From positions 188,080,053 to 188,144,052 of the forward strand of contig CM048552.1 in NCBI GenBank assembly GCA_026413225.1: a stretch of DNA of 64,000 nucleotides. The letters run 5' to 3'. A program made the position numbers and the translations under genes. This DNA comes from Otis tarda (lineage: Eukaryota > Chordata > Aves > Otidiformes > Otididae). Shown here piece by piece: positions 61,141 to 64,000 of the stretch (the first letter of the stretch is position 1; each line of letters starts with the position of its first letter). The notes beneath the pieces are model-generated. The model ran no database searches and had not been told where the DNA came from. It saw only the letters and a program-made list of their open reading frames with translations.

Positions 61141-62287
61141 CTGTTGATGCGGTCTACCTGGACTTCAGCAAAGCCTTTGACACGGTCTCTCACAGTATTC
61201 TCCTAGGGAAACTGGCTGCCCGTGGACTGGGTAGGTATACCCTTCTGAACTGGCTAGGGAGCCGTGCCCAGCGGGTAGTAGTTAATGGAGTCAAGTCCAG
61301 CTGGCAGCCTGTTACAAGTGGTGTCCCCCAGGGGTCGGTACTTGGGCCCATCTTGTTCAATATCTTTATTGATGACCTAGATGAGGGGATTGAGTGTACC
61401 CTCAGTAAGTTTGCAGATGACACCAAGTTGGGTGGCGGTGTTGATCTGCCTGAGGGTAGGGAGGCCCTTCAGAGGGATCTGGATAGGCTGGATCGCTGGG
61501 CTGACCTGAATGGGATGAGGTTCAACAAGGCCAAGTGTCGGGTCCTGCATTTTGGCCACAATAACCCCATGCAGTGCTATAGGCTTGGAGCTGAGTGGCT
61601 GGAGGACTGTGAAGAGGAAAGGGACCTGGGGGTGTTGGTTGATGCTCAGCTGAACATGAGCCAACAGTGTGCCCAGGTGGCCAAGAGGGTCAACGGCATC
61701 CTGGCCTGCATTAGAAATAGTGTGGCCAGCAGGAGCAGGGAGGTAATCATCCCCCTGTATTCGGCGCTGGTAAGGCCGCACCTCGAGTATTGTGTTCAGT
61801 TTTGGGCCCCTCACTACAAGAAAGACATTGAAGCCCTGGAACGTGTCCAGAGAAGGGCAACAAAGCTGGTGAGGGGTCTGGAGCACAAGTCTTATGAGGA
61901 GTGGCTGAGAGAGTTGAGATTGTTTAGTCTGGAGAAGAGGAGGCTCGGGGGACTCTATAGCTTCCTGAAGGCAGGTTGTGATGAGCAGGGGTTTGGCCTC
62001 TTCTCCCAGGCAACAAGCAGGACCCGAGGAAATGGCCACAAGTTGTACCAGAGGAGGTTTAGATTGGACGTGAGGAAAAACTTTTTCTCCCAAAGAGTGG
62101 TCAGGCACTGGAATGGCCTGCCCAGGGAGGTGGTGGAGTCGCCGTCCCTGGCAGTGTTCAAGAGGCGACTTGATGAGAAGCTACAAGATATGGTTTAGTA
62201 GCTGTGGCAGCAATGGTAGTGGGAAGACGGTTGGACTAGATGATCTTATAGGTCCCATCCAACCATGTGATTCTATGATTCTATGAT
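61141..62287 (+). mobile_element. CR1 LINE, youngest copy, 3' 1.15 kb
   Basis: The plus-strand CR1 enters abruptly at motif A of the reverse transcriptase (61146) and keeps the 3' UTR with ggttggactagatgatctta. It ends in two clean ATTCTATG-type repeats (gattctatgattctatgatc, to 62287). Its open frame, clean terminus and lack of indel damage make it the least decayed CR1 in the window. Being 5'-truncated, it lacks ORF1, the endonuclease and a promoter, so it cannot move by itself. Confidence 0.96.
61146..62198 (+). pseudogene. CR1 ORF2 reverse-transcriptase part, open 350 codons
   Basis: An uninterrupted frame runs from the truncation point to TAG at 62196-62198. Residues 3-12 hold motif [11 protein letters not shown]. 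Motif [11 protein letters not shown] is near 61320-61349. Motif C FADD is at 61410-61421, so the catalytic aspartates are present. The thumb/C-terminal part keeps [20 protein letters not shown], the [13 protein letters not shown] block and the terminal RLPREVV-type block ([20 protein letters not shown]). A short in-frame loss is seen after RRLGG compared with other copies. There is no ATG at the 5' end: the frame begins inside ORF2, so it is a fragment and not a gene of its own. A long minus-strand open frame here is its antisense. Confidence 0.93.
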
Positions 62288-64000
62288 CAACTCATCATTG
62301 TCTGAACATCAGAGAATCCACACAGGCAAGCAGTGCTGGTGAATAGGTTTCATACACCTCACTGCTCAGGGAGGTCTGTTTTAGCTTCTGCTGTCCCCGG
62401 TTAGCGCCTTAGATGTGTGAGGTGGTCCAGCCTTTCTCTGGGCAGCCTCCCTCCAGGTAGCCCTTCTGAATTTGAGAAGATAATTTTAAACTCATAGGTC
62501 TCAAAGTGATCTTAAGCCCTAACTGTTTGTTGGATTTTTTTTTTTTTTGTCTTTCACTCTGTGTAACAGGTTTCTGCGTAACCCTATAAACCTGGTGGAA
62601 ATGGATACCTGAAGACTTAGCAATGTAGACATTCCCATTCAGTAACAGAAATGTGTGTACTCAGACAGGACCAACTCCCAAATGCCTTAGTTTTCCCCCA
62701 CTTTGGTTGTGAAACAAAAGCCTCAATCTCTTCCAAAGGTTGGCAAACAGCACCCGTCCAAAGAGCACAGAATCACATATTTACCTACATCACCCACGGC
62801 ACGTGACAGCAAGCAGGGACCAAGGGTCAGCCTCCCAAGGGACCCCATGGCACGCTCATGCCCGCAGGAGAGACAGGTGGGGCTGTTTGCTTTCCTCAGG
62901 TTCTGTATAAAAGGGAAAGCTCATACTGAGCCATGGCTTTGGAAGATCCCACTTTATGGCAATTCTGTTGGGCATCCTCTGAGAGCTGCAAGAGACAGAC
63001 AGACCACCTTTCACAGACTTCAGGGCTGGGAAATGACAAAACAAGTCTACTCCAGAAGCTCTGCAGGACAAGTTATGTGCATTAGATCCTAGTAATGGCT
63101 TAGAAATAAAGTGTAGGATGGAGGTTTGGACCAGGGTCATCAGCAGTGTGAAAGCTACCTCAACCTGTTGCTTAACTTCTGCTGCTTGCCTAAGCAGTGT
63201 ACTTTCCAAAGGGCAGCTCTGAAAAATAGAGAAGGGCACCCTGGGGTCCGATAAATTGGCTGGACTCCAGCAACTTCAGAATATTGTTTGTTTGCATCAG
63301 CTGGGGGGGACCAGCCATGAAAATGTCACTAATACCAGAAATCCTGAATATAGGAGCTCTACCCATTTGCCTTCTGCAGTCTGAAGGCCAAGAAGGAAAG
63401 GGGTTGTTTTCTTTGCTTGCTCTCTGAGTCAGTGCGTTTGCTCCGTTTTACTTTTCTGGTCTCTTAAATGATCAGAATAGGGACTCTTAAAACCATAAAA
63501 AGCAAGGCCCCACTTTGCCATGCTGTTGTCATCTCTAGCATTTGTTGCTATCTATTTATTAAGGTACATCCTCTTAATAAAAACATCCAAGAAATCGGCC
63601 TTTGTTTGCTGATTATACATTCAGGTATTCCAGATTCATAGCGCTCATTTACCATAATTGAAGCTTACGATGAGTACAAATTTTCTGCTAAAAGAAAAAG
63701 AGAAAATAGCAAAATGGTATGCGGCAGTGTTCATGTAGAGATAAAGCAATGATTGTGTCATTTGTTTTGGAGGGTAGATTTGCTGTTAAGCTGAAGTCTA
63801 AAGTAGGGTACATTGATTTACAGGAAATTGCTCAGTTACACACATATTAGACATTTACAAATCCTACTTCAGAAGCCCCTGAATACTGATAAGCCTTTGT
63901 GATTTCAGCCAAGTATGTCATCAATAACATCACTGTCTGTTTATAAACATTTTTTTTTTCCTGATTCAGGTAGTCAAAGTTCAGGAAAATATTTGTCTTT
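62288..64000. other. Single-copy noncoding DNA
   Basis: A T tract lies at 62535-62548. The block 63530-63720 (tatttattaaggtacatcct, ttaccataattgaagc) is repeat-free with homeodomain-type cores and may be conserved noncoding DNA. Frames of up to 129 codons occur on both strands (62703-63239) and have no recognisable product. Confidence 0.5.

Noticed and set aside
61377..62108. 243-codon minus-strand open frame
   Set aside because: It is the antisense of the intact CR1 ORF2 frame on the plus strand; openness follows from that coding sequence.
1..64000. CRISPR arrays, operons, ribosome binding sites, prophage or plasmid features
   Set aside because: The DNA is eukaryotic in texture and retroelement content; no regularly spaced repeats or prokaryotic gene organisation are present.

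Overview
This window looks like vertebrate nuclear DNA from a bird. It is AT-rich and lacks operon structure, ribosome binding sites and long cellular reading frames. It is littered with CR1 LINE fragments whose 3' ends carry the ATTCTATG-type repeat typical of birds and other sauropsids. One solo retroviral LTR of a type I associate with avian genomes is also present. The sequence does not show the species.

No complete cellular gene is visible. The only long frame with a recognisable product is the reverse-transcriptase part of a 5'-truncated CR1 at 61.1-62.3 kb: 350 codons, no stops, catalytic motif intact. Three short stretches could be cellular coding sequence, all at low confidence. They are a minus-strand terminal exon (23056-23180, strong acceptor, stop codon, AATAAA 92 bases further on), a plus-strand 81-base cassette exon (37424-37504), and a hydrophilic minus-strand frame (38102-38308). 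The window is probably a gene desert or the inside of a large intron.

Layout. 1-16.1 kb: mostly single-copy DNA with one CR1 tail (5.4 kb) and a perfect hairpin (1.6 kb). 16.1-17.8 kb: a composite of a minus-strand CR1 3' part, a plus-strand fragment resembling CR1 ORF1, and a 599-base solo LTR inserted into that fragment. 19.4-25.5 kb: two 1.3-kb CR1 copies in opposite orientation around the candidate terminal exon. 28.6-29.1 kb: a very old CR1. 31.2-32.7 kb: an old CR1 split by a younger one. 35.5-39.1 kb: three further CR1 remnants and the candidate cassette exon. 46.75 kb: a CR1 tail. 48.7 kb: a possible old amniote repeat. 50.0-50.4 kb: a CpG-rich patch beside a dense homeodomain-type AT-rich block. 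53.1-55.3 kb: a 73-base inverted duplication with a 46-base perfect core, and just beyond it a tandem duplication, a hairpin and a 30-base perfect palindrome. 61.1-62.3 kb: the youngest CR1.

The most unusual signals are the inverted-repeat structures at 53-55 kb, the LTR insertion that can be dated relative to its host element by its target duplication, and the unassigned candidate exon at 23 kb. No undescribed multi-gene system was found. Retroelement family names come from remembered consensus features, because no database search was possible.
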